From NCBI RefSeq assembly GCF_035953295.1, contig NZ_CP108370.1, positions 3,191,001 through 3,255,000 of the forward strand: a stretch of DNA of 64,000 nucleotides. Reading direction: 5' to 3'. The position numbers were made by a program, and so were the translations under genes. Under the pieces are notes generated by a model, which was not told the origin of the DNA, searched no databases, and worked only from the letters and a program-made list of their open reading frames with translations. Source of the stretch: Streptomyces sp. NBC_01335. GTDB taxonomy: Bacteria; Actinomycetota; Actinomycetes; Streptomycetales; Streptomycetaceae. This document shows, one piece after another, positions 1 through 10,449 of the stretch; the stretch's first letter is position 1, and every line of letters starts with the position of its first letter.

Positions 1-392
1 TCCCGGCGACCACCGCATTCACATGATCAGAATTCCCGCATTCCTCTCCGCCGGTCCGAGTCCGACGAAAACCGCCAAAGCCCCGAAAACGCGAGGAGTG
101 GCGGGAGTACCGAAATCCTGGACGCGCCGAAAAGTGGCCCCTACATGGAGTACGGCGCCGGATCCCACGCGGCGGAAATCCGCCGCACCCGATGCCCGCA
201 CCCTTTGCCACCAGCTTGTTCTCACCCATGGATGAACACACCGCACGCTCCGTTGACGTACGCCCGTACCCCTGCGGGAAATGACCCGACCCCGTTCCGC
301 CCGCACCGCCCCCGGGCTGGGATGCTGGAGGCGGAAGAGAAGACGCCGGGCGACCGGCTCAGGACGACGACAGCGGTGGGGGAAGCGGCAGC
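1..392. other. Non-coding upstream region
   Basis: I see no convincing gene here. The reading frames are short and lack ribosome-binding sites or recognisable motifs. Its most distinct element is an inverted repeat at 169-186, GCGGCGGA and TCCGCCGC around AA, which could be an operator or a small hairpin. The stretch probably holds the promoter of the response regulator that starts at 393. It is less GC-rich at its left edge than the genes that follow. Confidence 0.5.
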
Positions 393-1064
393 GTGGAGAA
401 CAAGGTGCGAGTAGTCATCGCCGAGGATTCGGTGCTGTTGCGGGAGGGCCTGACCCGGCTGCTCACCGATCTCGGGCACGAGGTCGTCGCCGGGGTGGGG
501 GACGCGGAGGCGCTGCTCGCGCTGCTGGCGGAGCTGCACGCGCGGCAGGAGCTGCCGGACGTGGTGGTCGCGGACGTACGGATGCCGCCGACCCACACCG
601 ACGAGGGCGTCCGGGCCGCGGTGCGGCTGCGCAAGGAACACCCCGGCGTCGGCGTGCTGGTGCTGTCGCAGTACGTGGAGGAGCGGTACGCCACCGAGCT
701 GCTGGCCGGCAGCACGCGCGGGGTGGGTTACCTGCTGAAGGACCGGGTCGCCGACGTGCGGGACTTCGTGGACGCCGTGGTGCGGGTGGCCGGGGGCGGG
801 ACCGCGCTGGACCCGGAGGTGGTGGCGCAACTGCTGGGCCGGAGCCGTAAGCAGGACGTGCTGGCGGGGCTGACGCCGCGCGAGCGCGAGGTCCTCGGCC
901 TGATGGCGGAGGGGCGGACGAACTCCGCGGTGGCCAAGCAGCTCGTGGTGAGCGACGGCGCGGTGGAGAAGCACGTCAGCAACATCTTCCTCAAGCTCGG
1001 CCTCGCGCCGAGCGACGGCGACCACCGGCGGGTGCTCGCGGTGCTGACGTATCTGAACTCGTAG
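393..1064 (+). CDS. NarL/FixJ (LuxR-type) response regulator
   Basis: A complete 223-residue two-component response regulator. The receiver domain fills about residues 4-130, with the acidic pair E11/D12 near the N-terminus and the likely phospho-acceptor D61 in VVVADVRMP. The C-terminal LuxR-type helix-turn-helix lies at about 158-215 and shows the LTPREREVLGLMAEG signature. It should bind DNA after phosphorylation by a sensor kinase. No kinase lies downstream, so the partner is either left of the window or elsewhere. The start is a GTG at 393 preceded by a GGGGAAG purine tract. A hairpin follows directly after the stop codon, so it looks monocistronic. Confidence 0.9.
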   Translation: MENKVRVVIAEDSVLLREGLTRLLTDLGHEVVAGVGDAEALLALLAELHARQELPDVVVADVRMPPTHTDEGVRAAVRLRKEHPGVGVLVLSQYVEERYATELLAGSTRGVGYLLKDRVADVRDFVDAVVRVAGGGTALDPEVVAQLLGRSRKQDVLAGLTPREREVLGLMAEGRTNSAVAKQLVVSDGAVEKHVSNIFLKLGLAPSDGDHRRVLAVLTYLNS

Positions 1065-1399
1065 TCGAGCGGATCGCGGGTCGGGCCGCGCGCCGGCCCT
1101 GACCCGTGATCCGCCCCTCCGAATTCCGGACACCGCGCATTCTTGAACGGTTGTCGGCGCGATCAATCCTCCCCGGGCGGGAAATGTGCGGCCTACGTCG
1201 AAAGGACGAGAACGCATGAGCCTTCCGACCTGCCACGGAAGGCTGGAATCGGCAGGGAAAAAGGTGCGAACCGTCCTCCCTCCCCGATGTCCCCCATATG
1301 ATCGACGGAGGAAGGCGCCCCTTACCGACGTAGTGTGGGCCACGGGACCGCCGGCGGGCCGGCTGTTCCGCAGCCGCCGCCCAAGGGAGGTCCAGTTCA
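1065..1399. other. Intergenic region before korA
   Basis: A 335-base gap with the response-regulator terminator at its left end and the korA ribosome-binding site AAGGGAGG (1383-1390) at its right end. A TATGAT hexamer at 1297-1302 resembles a -10 element, but I see no good -35. An open frame at 1216-1419 (67 codons) has a GGACGAG tract before its ATG and overlaps the start of korA. It has no recognisable features and I do not call it a gene. Confidence 0.4.
1071..1112 (+). terminator. Terminator of the response regulator gene
   Basis: A GC-rich hairpin begins seven bases after the stop codon. The left arm GGATCGCGGGTCGGG pairs with CCTGACCCGTGATCC, using two G-U pairs, around a GC-rich loop. 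There is no T-run, which is usual for intrinsic-type hairpins in Streptomyces. Confidence 0.6.
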
Positions 1400-3346
1400 G
1401 TGACCAGCCAGGTCAGTAGCCAGGCCGATATGACCGACGAGGCTGTCGTGGGGGAGCAACGTGCTCCCCGTGCGACGAATGCGGAGGTCGGCGTGAAAGA
1501 AATCCGTCGACTGGATCGAGTCATCATTCGATTCGCCGGGGATTCCGGCGACGGTATGCAGTTGACGGGCGACCGTTTCACCTCGGAGACGGCGTCGTTC
1601 GGCAATGACCTGTCGACCCTGCCGAACTTCCCGGCCGAGATCAGGGCGCCCGCGGGGACGCTGCCCGGTGTCTCGTCCTTCCAGCTGCACTTCGCGGACC
1701 ACGACATCCTCACGCCCGGCGACGCACCGAACGTCCTGGTGGCGATGAACCCGGCGGCCCTGCGGGCCAACATCGGGGACGTCCCGCGCGGGGCCGAGGT
1801 GATCGTCAACACCGACGAGTTCACCAAGCGCCCGATGGCGAAGGTCGGTTACGCCACCTCCCCGCTGGAGGACGGTTCGCTGGAGGCGTTCAACGTCCAC
1901 CCGGTGCCGCTGACCACCCTGACGATCGAGGCGCTGAAGGACTTCGGCCTCTCCCGGAAGGAGGCCGAGCGGAGCAAGAACATGTTCGCGCTGGGCCTGC
2001 TGTCGTGGATGTACCACCGGCCGACGGAGGGGACGGAGACGTTCCTGCGGCAGAAGTTCGCGAAGAAGCCGCAGATCGCGGAGGCGAACGTGGCCGCGTT
2101 CCGCGCCGGGTGGAACTTCGGCGAGACGACCGAGGACTTCGCGGTCTCCTACGAGGTCGCGCCGGCCTCGAAGGCGTTCCCGACGGGTACGTACCGCAAC
2201 ATCTCGGGGAACCTGGCCCTCAGTTACGGGCTGATCGCGGCGTCCCGGCAGGCCGGGCTGCCGCTCTACCTCGGCTCGTACCCGATCACTCCGGCCTCCG
2301 ACATCCTGCACGAGTTGTCCAAGCACAAGAACTTCGGTGTGCGGACCTTCCAGGCCGAGGACGAGATCGCCGGGATCGGGGCGGCGCTGGGCGCCGCGTT
2401 CGGGGGGGCCCTGGGGGTGACGACGACCTCCGGGCCCGGGGTGGCGCTGAAGTCGGAGACCATCGGGCTGGCCGTCTCCCTCGAACTGCCGCTGCTGATC
2501 GTGGACATCCAGCGCGGCGGCCCGTCCACCGGGCTGCCCACCAAGACCGAGCAGGCCGACCTGCTCCAGGCGATGTACGGCCGCAACGGCGAGGCCCCCG
2601 TCCCGGTGGTCGCGCCGAAGACCCCGGCGGACTGCTTCGACGCCGCGCTGGAAGCCGCCCGGATCGCCCTGACCTACCGCACCCCGGTCTTCCTGCTCTC
2701 CGACGGGTACCTCGCCAACGGCTCCGAGCCCTGGCGCATCCCGGACCCGGAGCAGCTCCCCGACCTCCAGGTCACCTTCGCCACCACCCCGAACCACACG
2801 CTCGCCGACGGCACCGAGGTGTTCTGGCCGTACAAGCGCGATCCCGAGACGCTGGCCCGCCCGTGGGCGGTGCCGGGAACACCGGGCCTTGAGCACCGGA
2901 TCGGCGGGATCGAGAAGCAGGACGGCACCGGGAACATCTCCTACGACCCGGCCAACCACGCATTCATGGTCCGCACCCGCCAGGCGAAGATCGACAACAT
3001 CGCGGTCCCGGACCTGGAGGTGGACGACCCCGCCGGCGCCACCACCCTCGTCCTGGGCTGGGGTTCGACCTACGGGCCCATCACCGCCGCCGTACGCAGA
3101 CTCCGCGCGGCCGGCGACACCATCGCCCAGGCCCACCTGCGCCACCTCAACCCCTTCCCGCGCAACCTCGGCGAGATCCTCCAGCGGTACGAGAAGGTCG
3201 TCGTGCCCGAGATGAACCTGGGCCAGCTCGCCACCCTGATCCGTGCGAGATACCTCGTCGACGCCCACTCCTACAACCAGGTCAACGGCATGCCCTTCAA
3301 GGCCGAACAGCTCGCCACCGCCCTGAAGGAGGCCATCGATGGCTGA
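1400..3346 (+). CDS. korA: 2-oxoacid:ferredoxin oxidoreductase, alpha subunit (fused gamma/alpha)
   Basis: A 648-residue subunit of a ferredoxin-dependent 2-oxoacid oxidoreductase, most likely 2-oxoglutarate:ferredoxin oxidoreductase, which oxidatively decarboxylates the acid to its CoA ester. The N-terminal third is a POR gamma-type domain (GDSGDGMQLTGDRF near residue 50). It is followed by the alpha-type pyrimidine-binding domain with YPITPASDI near residue 294, the usual order for the two-subunit KorA/KorB enzymes of aerobic actinomycetes. The GTG start follows AAGGGAGG. The end overlaps korB by 8 bases, showing translational coupling. Substrate choice (2-oxoglutarate or pyruvate) cannot be fixed from sequence alone. 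Confidence 0.93.
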   Translation: MTSQVSSQADMTDEAVVGEQRAPRATNAEVGVKEIRRLDRVIIRFAGDSGDGMQLTGDRFTSETASFGNDLSTLPNFPAEIRAPAGTLPGVSSFQLHFADHDILTPGDAPNVLVAMNPAALRANIGDVPRGAEVIVNTDEFTKRPMAKVGYATSPLEDGSLEAFNVHPVPLTTLTIEALKDFGLSRKEAERSKNMFALGLLSWMYHRPTEGTETFLRQKFAKKPQIAEANVAAFRAGWNFGETTEDFAVSYEVAPASKAFPTGTYRNISGNLALSYGLIAASRQAGLPLYLGSYPITPASDILHELSKHKNFGVRTFQAEDEIAGIGAALGAAFGGALGVTTTSGPGVALKSETIGLAVSLELPLLIVDIQRGGPSTGLPTKTEQADLLQAMYGRNGEAPVPVVAPKTPADCFDAALEAARIALTYRTPVFLLSDGYLANGSEPWRIPDPEQLPDLQVTFATTPNHTLADGTEVFWPYKRDPETLARPWAVPGTPGLEHRIGGIEKQDGTGNISYDPANHAFMVRTRQAKIDNIAVPDLEVDDPAGATTLVLGWGSTYGPITAAVRRLRAAGDTIAQAHLRHLNPFPRNLGEILQRYEKVVVPEMNLGQLATLIRARYLVDAHSYNQVNGMPFKAEQLATALKEAIDG

Positions 3347-4400
3347 CGCCGCCCACCCCCTGCTCCAGCTCGTCCCCAAGGCCGAGTCGCCGCAGACGAT
3401 GAAGGACTTCAAGTCCGACCAGGAAGTCCGCTGGTGCCCCGGCTGCGGCGACTACGCCGTTCTCGCCGCCGTGCAGGGCTTCATGCCCGAGCTCGGGCTC
3501 GCCAAGGAGAACATCGTCTTCGTCTCCGGCATCGGCTGCTCGTCCCGCTTTCCGTACTACATGAACACCTACGGGATGCACTCCATCCACGGCCGCGCCC
3601 CCTCCATCGCCACCGGCCTCGCCACCTCGCGGCGGGACCTGTCGGTGTGGGTCGTCACCGGGGACGGCGATGCTCTCTCCATCGGCGGCAACCACCTCAT
3701 CCACGCCCTGCGCCGGAACGTCAATCTGAAGATCCTTCTGTTCAACAACCGGATCTACGGACTGACCAAGGGCCAGTACTCCCCCACCTCCGAGATGGGC
3801 AAGATCACCAAGTCGACACCGATGGGCTCCCTGGACGCCCCGTTCAACCCGGTGTCCCTGGCGCTCGGCGCGGAGGCCTCGTTCGTGGCCCGGACGGTGG
3901 ACTCCGACCGCAAGCACCTCACCGGCGTGCTGCGGGCGGCGGCCGACCACCCCGGCACGGCGCTGGTGGAGATCTACCAGAACTGCAACATCTTCAACGA
4001 CGGCGCCTTCGAGGCCCTCAAGGACAAGGACCGCGCCCAGGAAGCGGTCATCCGCCTCGAACACGGGCAGCCGATCCTCTTCGGTGCGGACGGCTCGAAG
4101 GGCGTCGTCCGCGACCCGGCCACCGGCGACCTCCAGGTCGTCGCGGTCACCGAGGAGAACCGCTCCCGCGTCCTGGTCCACGACGCCCACGCCGCCTCTC
4201 CGACCACCGCGTTCGCCCTCTCCCGCCTCGCCGACCCCGACACCCTCCACCACACCCCGATCGGAGTCCTGCGCAGCGTCGAACGCCCGGTCTACGACAC
4301 GCTGATGTCCCAGCAGCTGGACACCGCCGTCGAACAGCAGGGCAAGGGCGACCTGGCCGCGCTCCTCGCGGGCAAGGACACCTGGACGGTCGTCGGCTGA
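3339..4400 (+). CDS. korB: 2-oxoacid:ferredoxin oxidoreductase, beta subunit
   Basis: A 353-residue thiamine-diphosphate-binding beta subunit that pairs with the product of the preceding gene. It carries the WCPGCGDY cysteine motif near residue 31 and a further cysteine in GIGCSSR, which with a third cysteine would ligate a [4Fe-4S] cluster. The TPP signature GDGDALSIGGNH (near residue 107) is followed by LFNNRIYGLTKGQ. No separate delta/ferredoxin gene is present in the operon, as expected for the two-subunit class. A strong terminator follows 22 bases after the stop. Confidence 0.93.
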   Translation: MADAAHPLLQLVPKAESPQTMKDFKSDQEVRWCPGCGDYAVLAAVQGFMPELGLAKENIVFVSGIGCSSRFPYYMNTYGMHSIHGRAPSIATGLATSRRDLSVWVVTGDGDALSIGGNHLIHALRRNVNLKILLFNNRIYGLTKGQYSPTSEMGKITKSTPMGSLDAPFNPVSLALGAEASFVARTVDSDRKHLTGVLRAAADHPGTALVEIYQNCNIFNDGAFEALKDKDRAQEAVIRLEHGQPILFGADGSKGVVRDPATGDLQVVAVTEENRSRVLVHDAHAASPTTAFALSRLADPDTLHHTPIGVLRSVERPVYDTLMSQQLDTAVEQQGKGDLAALLAGKDTWTVVG

Positions 4401-4422
4401 GCACCGGCACCACGCCCCGGCG

Positions 4423-4481
4423 CACCGGAGCCCGGGTCCCACTGCCCCGTCACTCACGGCAGCGGGACCCGGGCTCCGGTG
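4423..4481 (+). terminator. Terminator of korAB
   Basis: Perfect 18-bp stem: CACCGGAGCCCGGGTCCC at 4423-4440 pairs with 4464-4481. The 23-base loop contains a second small stem (CTGCC / GGCAG). It follows the korB stop and lies downstream of no leftward gene other than HxlR, so it may act in both directions. Confidence 0.85.
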
Positions 4482-4490
4482 TTCGCGAAC

Positions 4491-4562
4491 GACGGTGGTT
4501 CCGGGCGGTGGTGATCCCGGACGGTGGTTCCGAGCGGTGGTGTTCCCGGACGACGGTGGTCC
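4491..4562. repeat. 29-bp tandem repeat, two copies plus a fragment
   Basis: Copies at 4491-4519 and 4520-4548 begin GACGGTGGTTCCG and differ at two positions. A partial third copy (GACGACGGTGGTCC) follows. Each unit itself contains two CGGTGGT half-repeats. The array sits between the korAB terminator and the 3' end of the leftward HxlR gene. No function is apparent; slipped-strand duplication is the simplest origin. Confidence 0.85.
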
Positions 4563-4571
4563 AGGCCCCCG

Positions 4572-4979
4572 TCACGCCTCGCGCGCGTCGTACGCCGCCC
4601 GCGCGGTGGCGACCACGTCCACCTGGTGCTCGGACCAGCGGGCCAGCTCCCACACGCGCTCGGCGGCCTCGCGGCCGAGCGGGGTGAGGGAGTAGTCCAC
4701 CCGGGGCGGGATCACCGGCTGGGCGTCGCGGTGCACGAACCCGTCGCGCTCCAGCGTCCGCAGGGTCTGGGCCAGCATCTTCTCGCTGACGTTCTCGATG
4801 GTGCGGCGCAGTTCGCTGAAGCGGTACGGGCGTTCCAGCAGGGCCGCGAGCACCAGCACGCCCCAGCGGCTGGTGACGTGTTCCAGCACGATCCGGGACG
4901 GGCACATCGCCCGGTTCACGTCCGCTTCGCGGGCCGCCGCCGCCACGAGCTCTCCGGGGGTCTCCGTACGTACCGTCAT
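4572..4979 (-). CDS. HxlR/MarR-like transcriptional regulator (QorR/YodB type)
   Basis: A 135-residue winged-helix regulator of the HxlR family. It has the N-terminal cysteine characteristic of the family (C26 in AMCPSRIVL), the SRWGVLVLAALLE helix, the recognition stretch RFSELRRTIENVSEKMLAQTL, and the wing with YSLTPLGRE. In QorR and YodB the conserved N-terminal cysteine senses diamide or quinone stress. The divergent neighbour is a QorB-like quinone oxidoreductase, so autoregulation and repression of that gene is the natural reading. The ATG lies just after repeated AAAGTG motifs in the shared intergenic region. Confidence 0.9.
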   Translation of the reverse strand: MTVRTETPGELVAAAAREADVNRAMCPSRIVLEHVTSRWGVLVLAALLERPYRFSELRRTIENVSEKMLAQTLRTLERDGFVHRDAQPVIPPRVDYSLTPLGREAAERVWELARWSEHQVDVVATARAAYDAREA

Positions 4980-4991
4980 GGCACCACCTTA

Positions 4992-5039
4992 CTTCAAAGT
5001 GGGTACTTCCCCAGAGTAAGTACACCTCTTAAAGTGAGT
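4992..5039. promoter_or_regulatory. Probable HxlR operator region
   Basis: The AT-rich gap between the divergent HxlR and QorB-like genes carries two direct copies of a motif, CTTCAAAGTGGGT (4992-5004) and CTTAAAGTGAGT (5028-5039). Between them is an inverted repeat GTACTT-N9-AAGTAC (5003-5023). Short AT-rich inverted repeats next to the regulator's own start fit HxlR family operators. Assignment is inferred from position and symmetry. Confidence 0.55.
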
Positions 5040-5148
5040 GGAGTAAACGGCCTCGATACATCCGATAACGGGTGAATCGACCCGCGAGGGACACCCGCAG
5101 GACTGTGCGGCACGAACAGGACTGTGCGACACGAAGGAGAACCACCCC

Positions 5149-6009
5149 ATGAGCATCGTCGTCACCGGAGCCACCGGACAGCTCGGACGCCTGGTCGTCG
5201 AGCAGCTGCTCGCCACCGTCCCGGCCGACCGGATCGCCGCGGTCGTCCGCGACGAGGAGAAGGCCGCCCCGCTCGCCGCACTCGGCGTCGAGCTGCGGGT
5301 CGCCGACTACGACCGGCCCGAGGCGCTCAAGGCGGCCTTCCGGGCCGGCGACCGGGTGCTGCTGATCTCCGGCAGCGAGGTCGGCAAGCGCGTGGAGCAG
5401 CACACCGCGGTGATCGACGCGGCGAAGGAGGCGGGCGTGGCGCAGCTGGCGTACACGGGCGTGCTGGGCGGACCGGCCGCCGACTTCCTGCTGGCCGGGG
5501 AGCACAAGGTGACCGAGCGGCTGATCCTGGACTCGGGGCTGCCCTACACCTTCCTGCGCAACGGCTGGTACACCGAGAACTACACCGCGAACCTGGCGCC
5601 GGTGCTGGAGCACGGCGCGGTGGTCGGCAACGCGGGCGAGGGGCGCATCGCCTCGGCGACCCGGGCCGACTTCGCCGCCGCTGCCGCCGCCGTACTGACC
5701 GGCGAGGGCCACCTGAACACCGCGTACGAGCTGAGCGGCGACACCGCCTGGTCGCTGGCGGAGTACGCCGCCGAGATCGCCCGGGCCACCGGCAAGGAGA
5801 TCGCGTACCAGGAGGTGCCCGCCGCCGTGCACCAGGAGATCCTGGTCGGCGCCGGGCTGCCCGCGGGCTTCGCCGAGATCCTGGTCGACGTGGACGAGGC
5901 GATCGCCCGCGGCCTGCTCGCCGGCACCAGCGGCGACCTGGCCCGGCTCATCGGCCGGCCCACCACCCCGCTCGCCGTGACGGTCGCGGAGGCCGTCGCC
6001 GCCGCCTGA
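5149..6009 (+). CDS. NmrA-family NAD(P)H:quinone oxidoreductase (QorB-like)
   Basis: A 286-residue atypical short-chain dehydrogenase/NmrA-like protein. The N-terminal Rossmann motif is TGATGQLG (residues 6-13). The body matches the QorB/YtfG type, with LLISGSEVGKR, the LAYTGVLGG stretch, and FLRNGWYTENY. Such enzymes reduce quinones with NAD(P)H. The divergent HxlR-type regulator supports a role in quinone or electrophile stress. AAGGAG precedes the ATG. The activity is inferred from family resemblance, since some NmrA-like proteins are redox sensors rather than enzymes. Confidence 0.85.
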   Translation: MSIVVTGATGQLGRLVVEQLLATVPADRIAAVVRDEEKAAPLAALGVELRVADYDRPEALKAAFRAGDRVLLISGSEVGKRVEQHTAVIDAAKEAGVAQLAYTGVLGGPAADFLLAGEHKVTERLILDSGLPYTFLRNGWYTENYTANLAPVLEHGAVVGNAGEGRIASATRADFAAAAAAVLTGEGHLNTAYELSGDTAWSLAEYAAEIARATGKEIAYQEVPAAVHQEILVGAGLPAGFAEILVDVDEAIARGLLAGTSGDLARLIGRPTTPLAVTVAEAVAAA

Positions 6010-6179
6010 CCGCTCGCGTACGAGGCGCGTACGGGACGCGCAGGGGGCGCGCGCGAGCCTCTACGCCCGGAGGATGCTCGCGTCATGACCGTTTCCGCGA
6101 CACGGCAATGACGCGAGCCCTCTTCCGGAGCTACCTTCATGCCGTCGGCGACCGCCGGCCCACGCATGAGGGAGGCCCC

Positions 6180-7211
6180 GTGGAGGGGAAGGACGAGCAG
6201 CGGGCAGGGCTGCTCTACGGAATCGGCGCGTACGGGATGTGGGGCCTGGTCCCCCTCTTCTGGCCCCTGCTGAAGCCGTCCGGGGCGGCGGAGATCCTGG
6301 CCCACCGGATGGTGTGGTCGCTGGCCGTGGTCGGCGTCGCCATGCTCGTACTGAAGCGCTGGGCCTGGATCGGCGAACTGGTCCGCCGGCCGCGCAAGCT
6401 CGCCCTGATCACCGCCGCCGCGGCCGTGATCACGGTCAACTGGGGCCTGTACATCTGGTCCGTCAACAGCGGTCACGTGGTCGAGGCATCCCTCGGCTAC
6501 TTCATCAACCCGCTGGTCACCATAGCCATGGGCGTGCTGCTCCTCGGCGAACGCCTGCGGCCCGCCCAGTGGGTAGCGGTGGCGACCGGATGCGCCGCCG
6601 TGCTCGTGCTCGCCATCGGATACGGCCGTCCACCGTGGATCTCCCTGGTGCTGGCCTTCTCGTTCGCGACGTACGGCCTGGCGAAGAAGAAGGTCAACAT
6701 GGGCGGCCTGGAGTCGCTCGCCGCCGAGACGGCGGTCCTCTTCCTCCCGGCCCTCGGCTTCCTGCTCTGGCTCGGCGCGCACGGCAAGACCACCTTCACG
6801 TCCGGCGGCGGCGCCGGGCACGCGCTGCTGCTCGCCTCGACCGGGCTGGTGACGGCGATCCCGCTGATCGCCTTCGGGGCGGCGGCGATCCGCGTCCCGC
6901 TGTCGACGCTGGGCCTGCTCCAGTACCTGGCGCCGGTCTTCCAGTTCGGCCTCGGGGTGGCGTACTTCCACGAGGAGATGCCGCCGGAGCGCTGGGCCGG
7001 GTTCGCGCTGGTGTGGCTGGCCCTGACGCTGCTGACCTGGGACGCGCTGCGTACGGCGCGGCGCGGCCGGGCGGAGGCGCTCCGGCTCGCGGCCTCGGCG
7101 GCGGCGGCCGCGGTGACGGCGGTGCCCCCCTTGCAGGCCGGTGGCACCGTCGCCCCGACCACCACCGGCAGCCCGACGGGTTCCCCTTCCGGCACCCCCA
7201 CCGATAAATAG
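6180..7211 (+). CDS. rarD: EamA/RarD-type drug-metabolite permease
   Basis: A 343-residue, ten-helix membrane protein of the RarD branch of the drug/metabolite transporter superfamily. It shows the family's opening LLYGIGAYGMWGLVPLFWPLLK, the AAEILAHRMVWSL stretch and two EamA repeats. The Ala/Thr/Pro-rich C-terminal tail after the last helix is probably disordered. I chose the GTG at 6180 because GGGAGG lies just upstream at 6170. An in-frame ATG at 6108 would add 24 residues without clear hydrophobic or domain character. The substrate is unknown. Confidence 0.87.
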   Translation: MEGKDEQRAGLLYGIGAYGMWGLVPLFWPLLKPSGAAEILAHRMVWSLAVVGVAMLVLKRWAWIGELVRRPRKLALITAAAAVITVNWGLYIWSVNSGHVVEASLGYFINPLVTIAMGVLLLGERLRPAQWVAVATGCAAVLVLAIGYGRPPWISLVLAFSFATYGLAKKKVNMGGLESLAAETAVLFLPALGFLLWLGAHGKTTFTSGGGAGHALLLASTGLVTAIPLIAFGAAAIRVPLSTLGLLQYLAPVFQFGLGVAYFHEEMPPERWAGFALVWLALTLLTWDALRTARRGRAEALRLAASAAAAAVTAVPPLQAGGTVAPTTTGSPTGSPSGTPTDK

Positions 7212-7281
7212 TTACTCGGTTGCTTTTTTGCCCCGGTTGCGTTTCTCTTGGGGGCCCCGCACCCCTGCCCGAGGAGCAGCC

Positions 7282-8904
<1,623 letters not shown>

Positions 8905-9508
8905 CGGTCAGGCCGGGTCCGCCCCTTCCCGTCGGGCGGGCGGCGCCGACGGCGCGCGCCGTCCCCCGGGATGTCCGGCCCCTGGCGCGCGCCGTCCCGC
9001 TGGGCCGAACGGGCGTCGAAGGATCGTTTCGGCAGGGGCTCGCGGTTCCCCCGTGAGCCCGCCCGGGCAGACCAAGGGCACCCCCCTCGTCGGCAGCTCC
9101 GCCGGACCCCCGGCCCGTCGGCACCGGTGTCGCCGTCGGCGCTCGCACCGGTGCCGGGGCACCGGCCCCGCCGACGCACCACCTCCCGTCGCGGCGCACC
9201 AAGGGCTTCCCCCCGTACCCACCAGGGACGACGGGGCGGCTCCGGGCGTCACATCCACCCCGCACGCGCGTTCCCCCGGGCCGTGCGGGCGACCCGTACG
9301 GGCGTCCGACCGGCGCAGCACTCGGGAGGCAGGGGTTCCGGTTCGCTCCGGTACGCGCTTCCCCCACGGCGCGTACCGGGGCCAATCACCCAAGATCGCC
9401 CCTTTTCCTCCGCCCCGGCGGCCGCCCGCGTCCCCTCCCGCCGGAAAGCTGACCGTCGCCCCAGGTCAGGGCCGTCCGGCGAAAAGCCGATCTCCCTACG
9501 CTGGAACC
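8905..9508. other. 604-base GC-rich intergenic region
   Basis: No frame here shows protein-like content or a start signal. The sequence has repeated words such as GGCGCGCGCCGTCCC (twice, about 8955 and 8985) and two related blocks containing ACCAAGGGC, which suggests local duplication or decay. The last 60 bases hold an inverted repeat and a possible promoter for the HAD hydrolase (listed separately). Confidence 0.45.
9449..9502 (+). promoter_or_regulatory. Inverted repeat and possible leaderless promoter of the HAD gene
   Basis: CTGACC (9449-9454) and GGTCAG (9464-9469) form a perfect 6-bp inverted repeat with a 9-base spacer. A TACGCT hexamer at 9497-9502 lies 6 bases before the ATG at 9509, the position of a -10 box for a leaderless transcript. 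There is no Shine-Dalgarno sequence before the ATG, which fits leaderless initiation. Confidence 0.4.
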
Positions 9509-10336
9509 ATGCATTCGTCACCCGCGCCCGCGCACGTCCGGCTCGCGCACACCCTCGTCGCCACGGACCTGGACGGCACCCTGCTGCTGCCCGACGACTC
9601 CGTGAGCCCCCGCACGCACGCGGCTCTCCGGCGCGCGGCCTCGGCCGGCGCCCGGCACATGATCGTCACCGGCCGGGCGGTCCCGGGGATACGCGCCCTC
9701 CTCGCGGAGCTGGACTACCGGGGCCCGGTCGTCTGCGGGCAGGGCACCCAGGTGTACGACCCCGAGTCGGCCCGGATGCTCCGCTCGGTCCCGCTGGACC
9801 GGGAGCTGGCCGACATGGCGCTGGGCAAGATCGAGGCGGAGGCCGGGCCGGTCTTCGCCGCCGTCGACCAGGACGGCCCGGCGGGGCTGACCCTGATCGA
9901 GCCCGGGTACCGGATGCCGCACCCGACGCTTCCCGCCCAGCGGGTCGGGCGCCGCGACGACCTCTGGGCAGAGCCCGTCATCAAGGTGATGGTGCGCCAC
10001 CCGGACCTGACCGACGACGAACTCGCCGCTCTCGGCCGGGCAGCCGTGGGCGATCTGGCGACGGTCACGATGGCCGGACCCGGCACGGTCGAACTCGCCC
10101 CCTACGGCGTGCACAAGGGCACCGGTCTCGCGGTGGCGGCGGAACTCCTCGACCTGGACCCGGCGGACGCCATCGCCTTCGGCGACATGCCCAACGACCT
10201 GCCCATGTTCGGCCTGGTCGGGCACGGGGTGGCGATGGGCAACGCCCATCCGGAGCTGAAGGCCGCCGCCGACGAGGTCACGCTGTCGCACACCGAGGAC
10301 GGCATAGCGGTGGTGCTGGAACGTCTCTTCGGCTGA
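9509..10336 (+). CDS. HAD-superfamily hydrolase (Cof/sugar-phosphatase type)
   Basis: A 275-residue haloacid dehalogenase-type phosphatase with a Cof-like (C2) cap. Motif I is DLDGT, giving catalytic aspartates D20 and D22. Motif II threonine lies in MIVTGRAV. The C-terminal part has GTGLAVAAE before the metal-binding motif FGDMPNDLPMF and the typical GVAMGNAHPELK ending. It probably dephosphorylates a small phosphorylated metabolite, whose identity cannot be read from sequence. The ATG at 9509 lacks a ribosome-binding site and is probably leaderless. It is convergent with the TetR gene that follows. Confidence 0.9.
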   Translation: MHSSPAPAHVRLAHTLVATDLDGTLLLPDDSVSPRTHAALRRAASAGARHMIVTGRAVPGIRALLAELDYRGPVVCGQGTQVYDPESARMLRSVPLDRELADMALGKIEAEAGPVFAAVDQDGPAGLTLIEPGYRMPHPTLPAQRVGRRDDLWAEPVIKVMVRHPDLTDDELAALGRAAVGDLATVTMAGPGTVELAPYGVHKGTGLAVAAELLDLDPADAIAFGDMPNDLPMFGLVGHGVAMGNAHPELKAAADEVTLSHTEDGIAVVLERLFG

Positions 10337-10449
10337 CCGGCCGCCTCACCGGCCGACCAACGCCCTCAGGCCGACCAGCGCCTCCGGCCGCCCGGCCTCT
10401 TCGGTCGCCCCGTCCCCGGGACACCGGGCGGGCCCCCGCCGCCGCCCTC

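Noticed and set aside
1216..1419. 67-codon open frame before korA
   Set aside because: Has a weak ribosome-binding tract but no conserved features and ends inside korA; could be a leader peptide but unsupported.
1397..3412. Long leftward frames opposite korAB and similar long frames opposite nuo genes
   Set aside because: They mirror the GC-rich third codon positions of the real genes, have no motifs, and encode Arg/Gly/Pro/Leu-rich nonsense.
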